A DNA stretch of 64,000 bases from Chitinophagaceae bacterium UBA4857 (GCA_002399735.1 DHEF01000044.1:47292-111291), one strand, 5' to 3'; numbered from the stretch's first letter, positions 51,302 to 60,082 are shown. The notes: a model not told the origin generated them from the letters alone. Program-made: numbers and translations.

Positions 51302-51309
51302 CAAATGTA
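51302..51309 (-). promoter_or_regulatory. putative -7 element abutting the methyltransferase start
   Basis: TACATTTG on the minus strand, a full TAnnTTTG match, only six bases before ATG at 51295. If used, the transcript would have almost no leader. Confidence 0.4.
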
Positions 51310-51406
51310 GGTAATGACTGATAGTTATTGTTTATTAATTGCTTAAGTATATGCTGGTATATATTAACTTTACGCCGCAGAAAACAGGTAATTTGGTAAT
51401 AAATAT

Positions 51407-51425
51407 CTTAGATCTGAGATCTAAG
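51407..51425. promoter_or_regulatory. inverted repeat upstream of hisA
   Basis: CTTAGATCT, G, AGATCTAAG: perfect 9-bp arms. 160 bp before hisA, in a 288-bp gap that also holds a mosaic repeat. It could be an operator; no assignment possible. Confidence 0.4.
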
Positions 51426-51440
51426 ATTGACATTTAAACC

Positions 51441-51531
51441 GCTGGCACATTGCTGAATAGAATTACTACAGTACAAGAGTGCGACGCAAGTAAAGCCAAA
51501 TCAAGGGAAGGACGTTGGTAACAAAAAAAAT
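51441..51531 (+). repeat. mosaic intergenic repeat, copy 15
   Basis: Reads GCTGGCACATTGCTGAATAG, AATTACTACAGTACAAGAGT, GCGACGCAAGTAAAGCCAAA, TCAAGGGAAGGACGTTGGTA. About 50 bp upstream of hisA. Confidence 0.8.
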
Positions 51532-51583
51532 AACAAGATAAGTTCTAAAAGCTCCTTTAGGGGTTGGGACTAAAAATATAACT

Positions 51584-52303
51584 ATGCAGATAATTCCGGC
51601 GATTGATATAATAGATGGGAAATGTGTACGACTAACAGAGGGTGATTATGACACAAAGAAAATTTACAACGAAAATCCGCTAGAGGTTGCTAAAGAATTT
51701 GAAGCAGCCGGTTTTACCCGTGTTCATTTGGTTGACCTTGATGGGGCGAAAGCAGGGAAAGTAACAAACTGGAAAGTGCTGGAACTGGTGGCCGGTAAAA
51801 CAACCATGGCTGTTGATTTTGGTGGTGGTATAAAAAATGAAGCGGATGTAAACATTGTTTTTAACGCTGGGGCTAAATGGGCTACTATTGGCAGTCTGGC
51901 CGTAAAAGACGAATTACTTTTTGTAAAATGGCTAATGCAATACGGTGCGGAAAAGTTTATGCTGGGTGCCGATGTACGTGATGAAAAAATTACGATTGGC
52001 GGTTGGTTACAAACTACCGATATTTTAATAACCGATTTTATTGATAAATACCTGAAACAAGGTGTACAACAGTTTTTTTGTACCGATGTAAGTAAGGATG
52101 GTAAACTGCAAGGTCCGGCTATAGACTTATACAAAAAACTAATGGAACAATTTCCGCAGGTACCGGTAATTGCCAGCGGTGGTGTAAGTAATATTAATGA
52201 CGTGGCGGATTTACAATTAATTGGTTGCGGTGGTGTAATTGTGGGAAAAGCTATTTACGAAAACAGGATTACATTAAAAGAATTACAAGCCTATAACAAC
52301 TAA
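51584..52303 (+). CDS. hisA: HisA, ProFAR isomerase
   Basis: 239 residues. TIM barrel with catalytic Asp in IIPAIDIIDGKCVRLTEGD (about 8) and the second Asp in LGADVRDEKITIGGWLQTTD; phosphate loops 'VDFGGGIKNEADVNIVFNAG' and VIASGGVSNINDVADLQLIG. Interconverts ProFAR and PRFAR, step 4 of histidine synthesis. First of three tightly spaced his genes; hisF follows after 2 bp. The earlier genes (hisG, D, C, B, H) are not upstream. Confidence 0.97.
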   Translation: MQIIPAIDIIDGKCVRLTEGDYDTKKIYNENPLEVAKEFEAAGFTRVHLVDLDGAKAGKVTNWKVLELVAGKTTMAVDFGGGIKNEADVNIVFNAGAKWATIGSLAVKDELLFVKWLMQYGAEKFMLGADVRDEKITIGGWLQTTDILITDFIDKYLKQGVQQFFCTDVSKDGKLQGPAIDLYKKLMEQFPQVPVIASGGVSNINDVADLQLIGCGGVIVGKAIYENRITLKELQAYNN

Positions 52304-52305
52304 GC

Positions 52306-53064
52306 ATGTTAACAAAAAGAATTATACCTTGTTTGGATATTAAGGACGGCCGCACCGTAAAGGGTACCAACTTTGTTAACCTGCGTGATGCAGGCGATCC
52401 GGTAGAATTGGGTGCATTATATGCCCAAGAAGGTGCTGACGAATTGGTTTTTTTGGATATTACCGCTACTATTGAACGACGGAAAACTTTGCGAGAATTG
52501 GTGTTGGAAATTGCGGGTAAAATTAATATTCCGTTTACGGTTGGCGGTGGTATAAAATCGGCTGAGGAAGTAGAAGTATTATTACAAAGTGGTGCCGATA
52601 AAATATCGGTTAATACGGCTGCTTTTAATACGCCACAATTAATTGGTGACATTGCGCTGCAATTTGGCAGCCAGTGTGTGGTACTGGCTATTGATACTAA
52701 AAAAGAAGCGGACGGCGAATGGTATGTGTATTTACATGGAGGCCGTACTAAAACTGATAAACGTTGTATTGACTGGGCTAAAGAAGCGGCTGATTTAGGT
52801 GCAGGCGAAATACTGCTTACATCGATGAATAATGACGGAACAAAAAACGGTTTTGCGTTGGATATAACCAGACAATTATCGCAAGAATTAAATATACCCA
52901 TTATTGCAAGCGGTGGCGCAGGAACCATGCAACATTTTAAAGATGTGTTTGAAGAAGGCATGGCTGATGCTGCCTTGGCTGCCAGTATTTTTCATTTTAA
53001 AGAAATTGGTATACCCGAACTAAAAAACTATTTACAAGAACAAAATATTCCGGTACGTTTATAA
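52306..53064 (+). CDS. hisF: HisF, imidazole glycerol phosphate synthase cyclase subunit
   Basis: 252 residues. Catalytic Asp11 equivalent in IIPCLDIKDGRTVKGTNF, Asp130 equivalent in CVVLAIDTKKEADGEWYVYL, phosphate loops TVGGGIKSAEEVEVLLQSGA and IASGGAGTMQHFKDVFEEG. Converts PRFAR plus ammonia to IGP and AICAR; its glutaminase partner HisH is not in the window. Between hisA (2 bp) and hisIE (2 bp). Confidence 0.97.
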   Translation: MLTKRIIPCLDIKDGRTVKGTNFVNLRDAGDPVELGALYAQEGADELVFLDITATIERRKTLRELVLEIAGKINIPFTVGGGIKSAEEVEVLLQSGADKISVNTAAFNTPQLIGDIALQFGSQCVVLAIDTKKEADGEWYVYLHGGRTKTDKRCIDWAKEAADLGAGEILLTSMNNDGTKNGFALDITRQLSQELNIPIIASGGAGTMQHFKDVFEEGMADAALAASIFHFKEIGIPELKNYLQEQNIPVRL

Positions 53065-53066
53065 TT

Positions 53067-53660
53067 ATGATGCTTAATTTTTCTAAATACGAAGATGGGC
53101 TGATGCCTGCAATTATTCAGGATGCTGTAACCAATAAAGTACTGATGTTAGGTTTTATGAGCAATGAAGCTTATCACCAGACATTGGAAACACAACGGGT
53201 GACTTTTTTTAGCCGAAGCCGACAACAAATTTGGGTTAAAGGTGAAACATCCGGTAATTACTTATTGGTAAAGGATATACTGTTGGATTGTGACCAGGAC
53301 ACACTTTTAATTAAGGCCGAACCGGTTGGCCCTGTTTGCCACACCGGTGCCGATACTTGTTTTAACGAAACCAATCCTGATTTTACATTGGAACGTTTAG
53401 AGCAAATTATCAGTGACAGAAAAAATAATCCTTCTGATACATCCTACGCAAGCTCGTTGTTTAAAAAAGGTATTAATAAAGTAGCGCAAAAAGTTGGTGA
53501 GGAAGCGGTGGAAGTGGTGATAGAAAGTAAGGATAATGACGACGAAAAATTCTTAGGCGAATCGGCTGACCTTTTATTTCATTACCTGATATTATTACAA
53601 GCCAAGGGCCATCAGTTAAGTGATGTAATAAAAGTATTGGAACAAAGACATCAAAAATAA
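53067..53660 (+). CDS. hisIE: HisIE, PRA-CH/PRA-PH fusion
   Basis: 197 residues. N-terminal cyclohydrolase domain with NKVLMLGFMSNEAYHQTLE, VTFFSRSRQQIWVKGETSGN and the metal ligands in LLDCDQDTLLIKAEPVGPVC and HTGADTCF; C-terminal pyrophosphatase with YASSLFKKGINKVAQKVGEE and AVEVVIESKDNDDEKFLGES. Performs steps 2 and 3 of histidine synthesis. Last of the hisA-hisF-hisIE set. A methionine pair (MM) at the start leaves the exact start open by one codon. Confidence 0.96.
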   Translation: MMLNFSKYEDGLMPAIIQDAVTNKVLMLGFMSNEAYHQTLETQRVTFFSRSRQQIWVKGETSGNYLLVKDILLDCDQDTLLIKAEPVGPVCHTGADTCFNETNPDFTLERLEQIISDRKNNPSDTSYASSLFKKGINKVAQKVGEEAVEVVIESKDNDDEKFLGESADLLFHYLILLQAKGHQLSDVIKVLEQRHQK

Positions 53661-53718
53661 AAGCTTCGTTATTAGCTTTTGTGTAAAACCAATATTTACT
53701 GACAATTAAAATTAACCT

Positions 53719-56553
53719 TTGAGAATTATTTTATTTTTTGTTTGGCTTACTATAGGCTGCTATTACAAAGGCGTAGCCCAAAATAATTACTGGCAACAGC
53801 AGGTAAATTATACTATTAATGTAAGCCTGGATGATAGCCGGCATAGCCTGAAAGGTTTTGCTACTATTGATTATACAAACAATTCTCCTGATACATTATC
53901 ATTTATCTGGTTTCATATTTGGCCCAATGCGTATAAAAATGACAAAACGGCTTTCAGTGATCAGCAATTGGGGAATGATAATACATCGTTTTATTTTTCT
54001 TCTGCGGAAGACAAAGGTTATATTAATCAATTAAACTTTAAAGTAAACGATGAACCGGTTAATACCGAAGATCATCCGCAACATATTGATATTATTAAAC
54101 TGATACTAAGCGAACCTTTACTACCGGGAAAAACTATCCGTATTACTACCCCATTTCATGTAAAGTTACCGGCTAATTTTTCACGTAGCGGACATATTGG
54201 CGAGAGCTATCAAGCATCGCAATGGTACCCAAAACCGGCAGTTTACGATAGTAAAGGCTGGCACGAAATGCCTTACTTAGATCAGGGTGAGTTTTACAGC
54301 GAATTTGGCAATTATGATGTGACCATTACATTACCCGACAATTATATTGTAGCCGCTACAGGTGATTTACAAAATACTGATGAACAAGAATGGCTTAAAA
54401 AGCTAAAGAAGAATGTATGGAAACCTATAGTATCTAAACAAAAAAACAAATACGGTCAGGTTAAAACAACCAAACAACTTTATCCGCTTTCATCGGCCAG
54501 CACCAAATCGTTACGTTATGTACAAAACAATGTACACGACTTTGCATGGTTTGCCGACAAACGTTTTAGTGTTGCGACTGATACATGTCAACTGGCTTCC
54601 GGTAAAATTATACAAGCTGCTGTTTATTACTTACCCCAATACGAAAACAGTTGGAAACCTGCTTTACAATACACTAAAAATGCGGTAAGGTTTTATTCAA
54701 ATGCAATTGGCGAATATCCATATAATCAGGTAACTGTGGTACAAGGGCCATTGGGTTTTGGCGGCGGCATGGAGTACCCTACCATCACTATTATTACGCC
54801 TGATTTTAGCGGACAGGAATTAGACAGAGTTATTGCTCACGAAGTAGGCCATAACTGGTTTTATGGCATTCTAGCCTCTAACGAAAGAAAATATCCGTGG
54901 ATGGATGAAGGCTTGAACAGCTATTACGAAAAAGCCTATATGCAGCACTACTACCCAACTGTAAAAGGCGAACAAATTTTGTATGATATAATTAGTGATG
55001 TAAAAGCTGCAACAAAAACTGACCAACCCATCAACACACCTTCAGAAGATTTTTCATCTGTTAATTATGGATTAATTGCTTATAAAAAAACAGCCAACTG
55101 GGTAAAAGAATTGGCCACACAAATGGGCGAAGATAATTTTTCGAAAGGCATTAAGTCTTACTATGAAAAATGGAAATTTAAACATCCGCAACCCGATGAT
55201 TTTAAAACCGTGATGGCAACACATAGTCAGCAAAACCTTGATGCAACATTTAACCTTACAACAAAAACAGGTGCATTACCTGCACAACAAAATAAAAAAG
55301 GAATTAAAATAATTACTCCATTTACTAAAAACAAGTTTTACAATAAAGATGGTAGTAGGCCTGCTACCACCATATCTGTTTTACCGGCAATTGGTATAAA
55401 CAGTTACGATAAATTTATGATTGGCGCTACCATTACCAATGCATTTTTACCACCAAACCCTTTTGAATTTTTAGTAGTGCCAATGTACGCTACCGGTAGT
55501 AAAAAGTTTACCGGTATTGGTTATGCACAGTATAGTATATATCCTGAAAGGCTTTTTTACAAAGCCCGTTTACGTGTTAACGCTTCTACATTTACCATGG
55601 ATGAATACACCGACCCTATGGGTAAAAAGAACCTGATGGGTTTTACTAAAATAGCACCTGAGGTATTATTGGTATTAAAAGAAAAAAGTGCTCGTAGTAG
55701 TTTATATAGATACATCCAACTAAAATCATTTTTTATTAAGGAACAAGATTTAAGTTTTTACCGTGATACTGTCATCAATAATAATGATACAACCATTAGC
55801 ACCAAGTACAATCGTATAAACGCTAATACAACATTGTTACAATTGAAAATTGGTATTGAAAACAACCGAAAATTATACCCTTACCAGGCACAATTAAATA
55901 TTGAACAAGGTAAAAATTTTGTTCGTGCTGCATTAACAGGTAATTATTTTTTCAACTATGCTCATGGTGGCGGATTTAATGCCCGATTTTTTGCCGGTAA
56001 GTTTTTTTACATGGGCGACAGAACTTTTTCCAAACAAGCATCCTCCGATCGCTATCATTTAAACATGACCGGGGCCAACGGCTATGAAGACTATACTTAC
56101 AGCGATTATTTTGTTGGGCGTAACCGGTTTGAAGGTTGGACAAGTCAGCAGATAATGGTACGTGACGGAGGCTTTAAAGTAAGAACCGATTTACTCTCCA
56201 ACAAAATTGGCCGCAGCGATGATTGGTTAATGAGTTTTAATTTTAACTCAACCATTTTTAAAAACAATAAGGTTCCGCTAAAATTATTTGCGGATATTGG
56301 CACCTACGCCCAGGCATGGGAACGCAATGCCACCGATGATAAATTTTTATACAACGCAGGTATTCAGTTATCATTCTTTAAAGAAACCATCAACGTATAC
56401 CTACCACTATTGTATAGCAGCGTGTACAAAGATTATATTTTATCAACCAGCAATACCAATAACAAACTGATGCGGTTTTTAAAAACCGTTTCCTTTTCTA
56501 TTGATGTTTCCAACTTTAGTTTCCGAAAATTTAACCGACACCTTATTTTTTAA
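53719..56553 (+). CDS. secreted M1-family metallopeptidase with C-terminal barrel-like domain
   Basis: 944 residues starting at TTG (53719); a stop codon lies two codons upstream and no ATG follows until after the signal peptide (RIILFFVWLTIGCYYKGVAQ), so TTG is the only sensible start. The M1 domain has VVQGPLGFGGGMEYPTITI and VIAHEVGHNWFYGILASNER (HExxH about 374-378, second Glu in PWMDEGLNSYYE, about 396). Residues beyond about 560 do not look like the M1 helical domain: LYNAGIQLSFFKETINVYLP, 'SFSIDVSNFSFRKFNRHLIF' and similar strands, ending in Phe, resemble an outer-membrane barrel of the BamA/surface-antigen kind. Probably a surface-anchored peptidase. The his operon ends 58 bp upstream. 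Confidence 0.85.
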   Translation: MRIILFFVWLTIGCYYKGVAQNNYWQQQVNYTINVSLDDSRHSLKGFATIDYTNNSPDTLSFIWFHIWPNAYKNDKTAFSDQQLGNDNTSFYFSSAEDKGYINQLNFKVNDEPVNTEDHPQHIDIIKLILSEPLLPGKTIRITTPFHVKLPANFSRSGHIGESYQASQWYPKPAVYDSKGWHEMPYLDQGEFYSEFGNYDVTITLPDNYIVAATGDLQNTDEQEWLKKLKKNVWKPIVSKQKNKYGQVKTTKQLYPLSSASTKSLRYVQNNVHDFAWFADKRFSVATDTCQLASGKIIQAAVYYLPQYENSWKPALQYTKNAVRFYSNAIGEYPYNQVTVVQGPLGFGGGMEYPTITIITPDFSGQELDRVIAHEVGHNWFYGILASNERKYPWMDEGLNSYYEKAYMQHYYPTVKGEQILYDIISDVKAATKTDQPINTPSEDFSSVNYGLIAYKKTANWVKELATQMGEDNFSKGIKSYYEKWKFKHPQPDDFKTVMATHSQQNLDATFNLTTKTGALPAQQNKKGIKIITPFTKNKFYNKDGSRPATTISVLPAIGINSYDKFMIGATITNAFLPPNPFEFLVVPMYATGSKKFTGIGYAQYSIYPERLFYKARLRVNASTFTMDEYTDPMGKKNLMGFTKIAPEVLLVLKEKSARSSLYRYIQLKSFFIKEQDLSFYRDTVINNNDTTISTKYNRINANTTLLQLKIGIENNRKLYPYQAQLNIEQGKNFVRAALTGNYFFNYAHGGGFNARFFAGKFFYMGDRTFSKQASSDRYHLNMTGANGYEDYTYSDYFVGRNRFEGWTSQQIMVRDGGFKVRTDLLSNKIGRSDDWLMSFNFNSTIFKNNKVPLKLFADIGTYAQAWERNATDDKFLYNAGIQLSFFKETINVYLPLLYSSVYKDYILSTSNTNNKLMRFLKTVSFSIDVSNFSFRKFNRHLIF

Positions 56554-56558
56554 ATCAG

Positions 56559-57485
56559 TTGTCACAACCACTTACCATACAATATATTTCCCATCAACAT
56601 ATTGATAAACAAAAATGGGACAACTGCATTACACATGCAGCTCATGGCACTATTTACGCCTACTCCTGCTATTTAGATGCCATGGCAAAAAACTGGGACG
56701 CATTAGTAGCCGGTGATTATGAAATGGTAATGCCCATTACCTGGAACAAAAAATACGGTATACATTATTTTTATCAACCGGCTTTTACGGCTTCGTTGGG
56801 TGTATTTGGTAATGTGGTTACCCAAACAATTGTCAATGATTTTATAAAAGCCATTCCCGCTAAATTCAGGCTTATTCAAATTTCACTTAATGCCAGTAAT
56901 ATGTTTGCTATTAAGCTGGCAGATACTGTGGTACAAAGAGTAAACTATATTCTTGCTTTAAACCAGCCATACGAAAATATTAAAAAGGCTTACCGCGAAA
57001 ATCATAAACGTAATATTCAAAAAGCCATAAACCTTGGCTGCACGGTAAAAAAGAATATAAACTTTGATGAAATAATTGCACTGAGCAAAGAATCTTTACA
57101 ACATATTGTAGCACCGGCAGACGAAGATTATAATCGTTTAAAACAATTATACACAACACTCGCTGCACAAAAAAAAGCTGTAACGTATGGCGTGTACAAT
57201 GCACAACAACAGTTGCTGTCCGGCTGTACTTTTTTCTTTTCCAACAATCGGGCTTATTACATATTAGCAGGCAGTAACCCCATCAGCAAAACCATAGGTG
57301 CCTCGCATTTTTTAATGGATAGTTTTATTCGTGAACATGCCAACACCCATCTTGTGTTGGATTTTGAAGGATCAGACATCAGGAGTCTTGCTTTTTTTTA
57401 CAATGGCTTTGGCGCACAAATTGAGTACTACCCTGCCCTGCATATTAATCGTTTGCCTTTTTATTTAAAGTGGTTGAAGAAATAG
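56559..57485 (+). CDS. FemAB/GNAT-like acyltransferase
   Basis: 308 residues from TTG at 56559, five bases after the peptidase stop; the first in-frame ATG is Met41, too late because 'QKWDNCITHAAHGTIYAYSC' is clearly part of the domain. It has 'YLDAMAKNWDALVAGDYEMV', NYILALNQPYENIKKAYREN, HKRNIQKAINLGCTVKKNI and LVLDFEGSDIRSLAFFYNGF, the two-GNAT arrangement of FemAB/BioF2-like proteins. Substrate unknown: an aminoacyl or acyl transfer to a cell-surface molecule is plausible. The two TTG-start genes are likely one operon. Confidence 0.75.
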   Translation: MSQPLTIQYISHQHIDKQKWDNCITHAAHGTIYAYSCYLDAMAKNWDALVAGDYEMVMPITWNKKYGIHYFYQPAFTASLGVFGNVVTQTIVNDFIKAIPAKFRLIQISLNASNMFAIKLADTVVQRVNYILALNQPYENIKKAYRENHKRNIQKAINLGCTVKKNINFDEIIALSKESLQHIVAPADEDYNRLKQLYTTLAAQKKAVTYGVYNAQQQLLSGCTFFFSNNRAYYILAGSNPISKTIGASHFLMDSFIREHANTHLVLDFEGSDIRSLAFFYNGFGAQIEYYPALHINRLPFYLKWLKK

Positions 57486-57501
57486 TATCCCAATTTTTAT
57501 T

Positions 57502-57674
57502 TAACCAGCTGCATTACTACTATCATCGTCTGTTGTAACCCGATAGGGTTTGGATTTAATTTATTTCCAGTGGAAATGAATTAAAGACTTTCACTTGTGC
57601 ACCTGTAACATTACTCACCATTGTACAAGGTGCACCCCGATTCATCGGTGGTACGTTCGGTAATACTATTGAAC
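57502..57674 (-). repeat. mosaic intergenic repeat, extended form (copy 16)
   Basis: AACCAGCTGCATTACTACTA, TCATCGTCTGTTGTAACCCG, then an inserted block (GGATTTAATTTATTTCCAGT, GGAAATGAATTAAAGACTTT) shared with copy 3, then CACTTGTGCACC and a hairpin CCCCGATTCATCGG. Part of the 422-bp gap 57486-57907. Confidence 0.8.
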
Positions 57675-57762
57675 ACCCCACCCCAGTATATTACATTAAT
57701 AAGTGTCTGTTTATCGCCCATCCAAGGAGGGGAAATGTCCTATTTTTTAAGCCCAACTATTA

Positions 57763-57786
57763 ACCATTAACAATGAACAATTAACT
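57763..57786. repeat. short AT-rich dispersed repeat
   Basis: A 24-bp stretch beginning ACCATTAACAATGAACAA is identical to 33607-33630. A low-complexity intergenic motif with no coding role seen. Confidence 0.6.
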
Positions 57787-57793
57787 TTTTTGG

Positions 57794-57876
57794 TGATTAG
57801 CGATATGCTGTTGAACGGAGCCCTTCGACAAGCTCAGGATAAACTGCAAGCAAAGTTCAATCAAGGCACTACACCC
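57794..57876 (+). repeat. mosaic intergenic repeat, copy 17, with insert
   Basis: Reads GATTAGCGATATGCTGTTGA, ACGGAGCCCTTCGACAAGCT, CAGGATAAACTGCAAGCAAA, GTTCAATCAAGGCACTACAC. The usual GAGCGTCGCAAG module is split by CCTTCGACAAGCTCAGG. Confidence 0.75.
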
Positions 57877-57907
57877 GATAAAAAAAATATTAATTCTTAA
57901 TTACTAA

Positions 57908-58579
57908 TTATTCATTATCCTCCAGTAACTTCTCTGCAATGTATAAATCTATCGGGCGGGTAATTTTTATATTATTCAGTTCGCCTTCTACAAGGGTAAT
58001 TTTCATGCCGTAGGCTTCTACTACATTCGCTTCGTCGGTAAACTTGTCCTTATAATCAATCTGAAAAGCGGGAATTAATATTTTACTATGAAAAGTCTGC
58101 GGGGTTTGCACCATCATTACATTATTACGGTTGGCCATTTCGTTACCATCATCGGTAAGTAAACGAATACTATCCGTACTGGTAACTGCAGGCACTGCCG
58201 AACCGGTTTCAACAGCCTGCTCATAACAACGATGAATTAAATCGGTGGTCAACAAACAACGTACACCATCGTGTACAAATACAATCGACTCCTCTTCTAC
58301 CAGTTGTAAACCATTTTTAACAGATTGAAACCTGGAGTCGCCACCGGCAGTAATCTGTATACGATTTTTATCAAAATAAGCATCAATAATCTCCTGTCCC
58401 ATATCGGTATAATCAACAGGCAACACCAATATCACCTGCAAATCATCGTAGGATCTTAAAAAAGTATCTAACGTATAAAATAAAACAGGTTTATGATTTA
58501 CAATTAAAAACTGTTTAGGTGTAGCAGATCCCATTCTTACGCCTGAACCACCAGCCACTATGATCGCATATTTTTTCAT
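57908..58579 (-). CDS. ispD: 2-C-methyl-D-erythritol 4-phosphate cytidylyltransferase
   Basis: 223 residues. Nucleotide-binding start KKYAIIVAGGSGVRMGSATP then KQFLIVNHKPVLFYTLDTFL; QITAGGDSRFQSVKNGLQLV, FVHDGVRCLLTTDLIHRC and VPAVTSTDSIRL; Lys and Arg/Asp of the active site are present. Third step of the non-mevalonate isoprenoid pathway. Putative -7 TAAATTTG at 58614-58621. Single gene, divergent from the PrsW-GNAT gene. Confidence 0.97.
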   Translation of the reverse strand: MKKYAIIVAGGSGVRMGSATPKQFLIVNHKPVLFYTLDTFLRSYDDLQVILVLPVDYTDMGQEIIDAYFDKNRIQITAGGDSRFQSVKNGLQLVEEESIVFVHDGVRCLLTTDLIHRCYEQAVETGSAVPAVTSTDSIRLLTDDGNEMANRNNVMMVQTPQTFHSKILIPAFQIDYKDKFTDEANVVEAYGMKITLVEGELNNIKITRPIDLYIAEKLLEDNE

Positions 58580-58613
58580 AATAAAACTTTTGTTTCCACT
58601 TATTAGCGGGTTG

Positions 58614-58621
58614 CAAATTTA
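58614..58621 (-). promoter_or_regulatory. putative -7 element of ispD
   Basis: TAAATTTG on the minus strand, a full TAnnTTTG match 35 bp before the start codon. Confidence 0.45.
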
Positions 58622-58716
58622 AAGAAATAATTTATTACTAAGACGGTAGAATTGAGATATGAGAATTGAGATTTTATGACAATTTCTATAAACAAATTCA
58701 ATTACATTCGTATTCT

Positions 58717-59925
58717 ATGAATTTTATAGCCTTAGCAGCGGCCCCGGGTATTGCCATTTGTTTATTTATCTTTTACCGCGATAAATATAATAGAGAACCT
58801 TTACTCAATCTTATTCTCACATTTATCCTGGGCGTATTAGCCGCCATACCGGCTGTAATTATCGAAACCGTTTTTCATACTCCATCCACCAATATTGCCA
58901 GTGTAGCCATACAGGCCTTTTTAGTAGTTGCCTTAACTGAGGAGTTATGCAAATTTGCCGTATTACGTTGGTATAGTTTTCCCCGAAAAAGCTTTGATGA
59001 ACCATTGGATGGTATTGTGTACGGCTTAGTAGCCAGCATGGGTTTTGCCACCATTGAAAACATTTTATACGTAACCAAATACGCCGAAATGGGTATGGGC
59101 TACCAAGTGGCTATCATGCGTATGTTTTTATCGGTACCGGCACACGCAACTTTTGGTATTTTAATGGGTTATTATGTGGGTAAAGCCAAATTTGATCCGG
59201 TTAACAGAAAAGGTTTAATTTTTAAGGGTATATTCTGGGCAACTTTTATGCATGGCGTGTACGACTTTTTCTTATTCCTGCAAGGCCATCCGGATGTAAA
59301 GCCTTATATATCTGATTCGGCATTATTTATTGGTGCCGTGGTTTCTTTTATTATTGGCGTTAGGTTAAGTATGAAACATATCAGAACACATCAAAAAATA
59401 TCGCAGACAATGCACCACCCTACCGAACACTTTAATATTCGTATTGCAACTGAAAAAGATATTCCAACCATCAGGCAACTAGCACATGATAGTTGGCCTG
59501 CCGCTTACGGTGCCATACTTAGTCCGGAGCAGTTAGATTATATGCTAAACAAAATTTACAATCGTGAAGCATTAGCCACCGATATGCAAAAGCCTACTAC
59601 TTATACTTTAATTTATGACGGACTGGATGTAGTTGGGTTTGCTGCATTTGGAAAAATAACGGATGATACCGCCAAGTTGCATAAAATATATTTTCTGCCA
59701 CAAATGCAAGGCAAAGGTTTTGGTAAATTAACCATCAATAAAATTACTGCCAGTTTAAAAAAATCAGGCGTAAACTTTTTACAGTTAAATGTTAACCGCA
59801 ATAACCCGGCAAAATTATTCTACGAAAAAGTAGGGTTTACTGTTATTAGAGAAGAAGATATTGATATTGGCAATGGTTATTTTATGAATGATTATGTAAT
59901 GGAACTCGATTTGAGTAAGGTGTAG
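58717..59925 (+). CDS. PrsW-type intramembrane protease fused to a GNAT acetyltransferase
   Basis: The frame is open from a TTG at 58666, but ATG at 58717 (MNFIALAAAPGIAICLFIFY) starts the first membrane helix, so 402 residues. Residues 1-230: multi-pass membrane part with the PrsW/CPBP-like motifs VALTEELCKFAVLRWYSF, GFATIENILYVTKYAEMG, SVPAHATFGILMGYYVG and ATFMHGVYDFFLFLQG. Residues about 252-402: a GNAT domain, 'IRIATEKDIPTIRQLAHDSW' through HKIYFLPQMQGKGFGKLTI (acetyl-CoA loop) and LNVNRNNPAKLFYEKVGF. The two are joined by a basic linker (KHIRTHQKISQTMHHP) with no stop or frameshift. PrsW cleaves anti-sigma factors in Bacillus; the target here is unknown. Confidence 0.88.
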   Translation: MNFIALAAAPGIAICLFIFYRDKYNREPLLNLILTFILGVLAAIPAVIIETVFHTPSTNIASVAIQAFLVVALTEELCKFAVLRWYSFPRKSFDEPLDGIVYGLVASMGFATIENILYVTKYAEMGMGYQVAIMRMFLSVPAHATFGILMGYYVGKAKFDPVNRKGLIFKGIFWATFMHGVYDFFLFLQGHPDVKPYISDSALFIGAVVSFIIGVRLSMKHIRTHQKISQTMHHPTEHFNIRIATEKDIPTIRQLAHDSWPAAYGAILSPEQLDYMLNKIYNREALATDMQKPTTYTLIYDGLDVVGFAAFGKITDDTAKLHKIYFLPQMQGKGFGKLTINKITASLKKSGVNFLQLNVNRNNPAKLFYEKVGFTVIREEDIDIGNGYFMNDYVMELDLSKV

Positions 59926-60000
59926 GGTTTCAAAAGTTCAATAGGTTTAAGAAGTTCAAGAGGTTTAAGAGGTTCAAAAAGTTCAACGTTCAAAGTTTTC
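59926..60000. repeat. degenerate short tandem repeat
   Basis: Units like AGGTTTAAGAAGTTCAA recur three to four times with a period of about 17-18 bp. No gene; possibly slippage-derived. Confidence 0.5.
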
Positions 60001-60049
60001 ATGTAACAAGTTTATTCTATATACTTAATACTACATACTTTATACTATC

Positions 60050-60082
60050 AAAAAGGCAATCGTTAATTCGATTGCCTTTTTT
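60050..60082. terminator. bidirectional terminator
   Basis: AAAAAGGCAATCG pairs with CGATTGCCTTTTT around TTAATT, between the PrsW-GNAT gene and the convergent secreted-protein gene. Confidence 0.88.
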
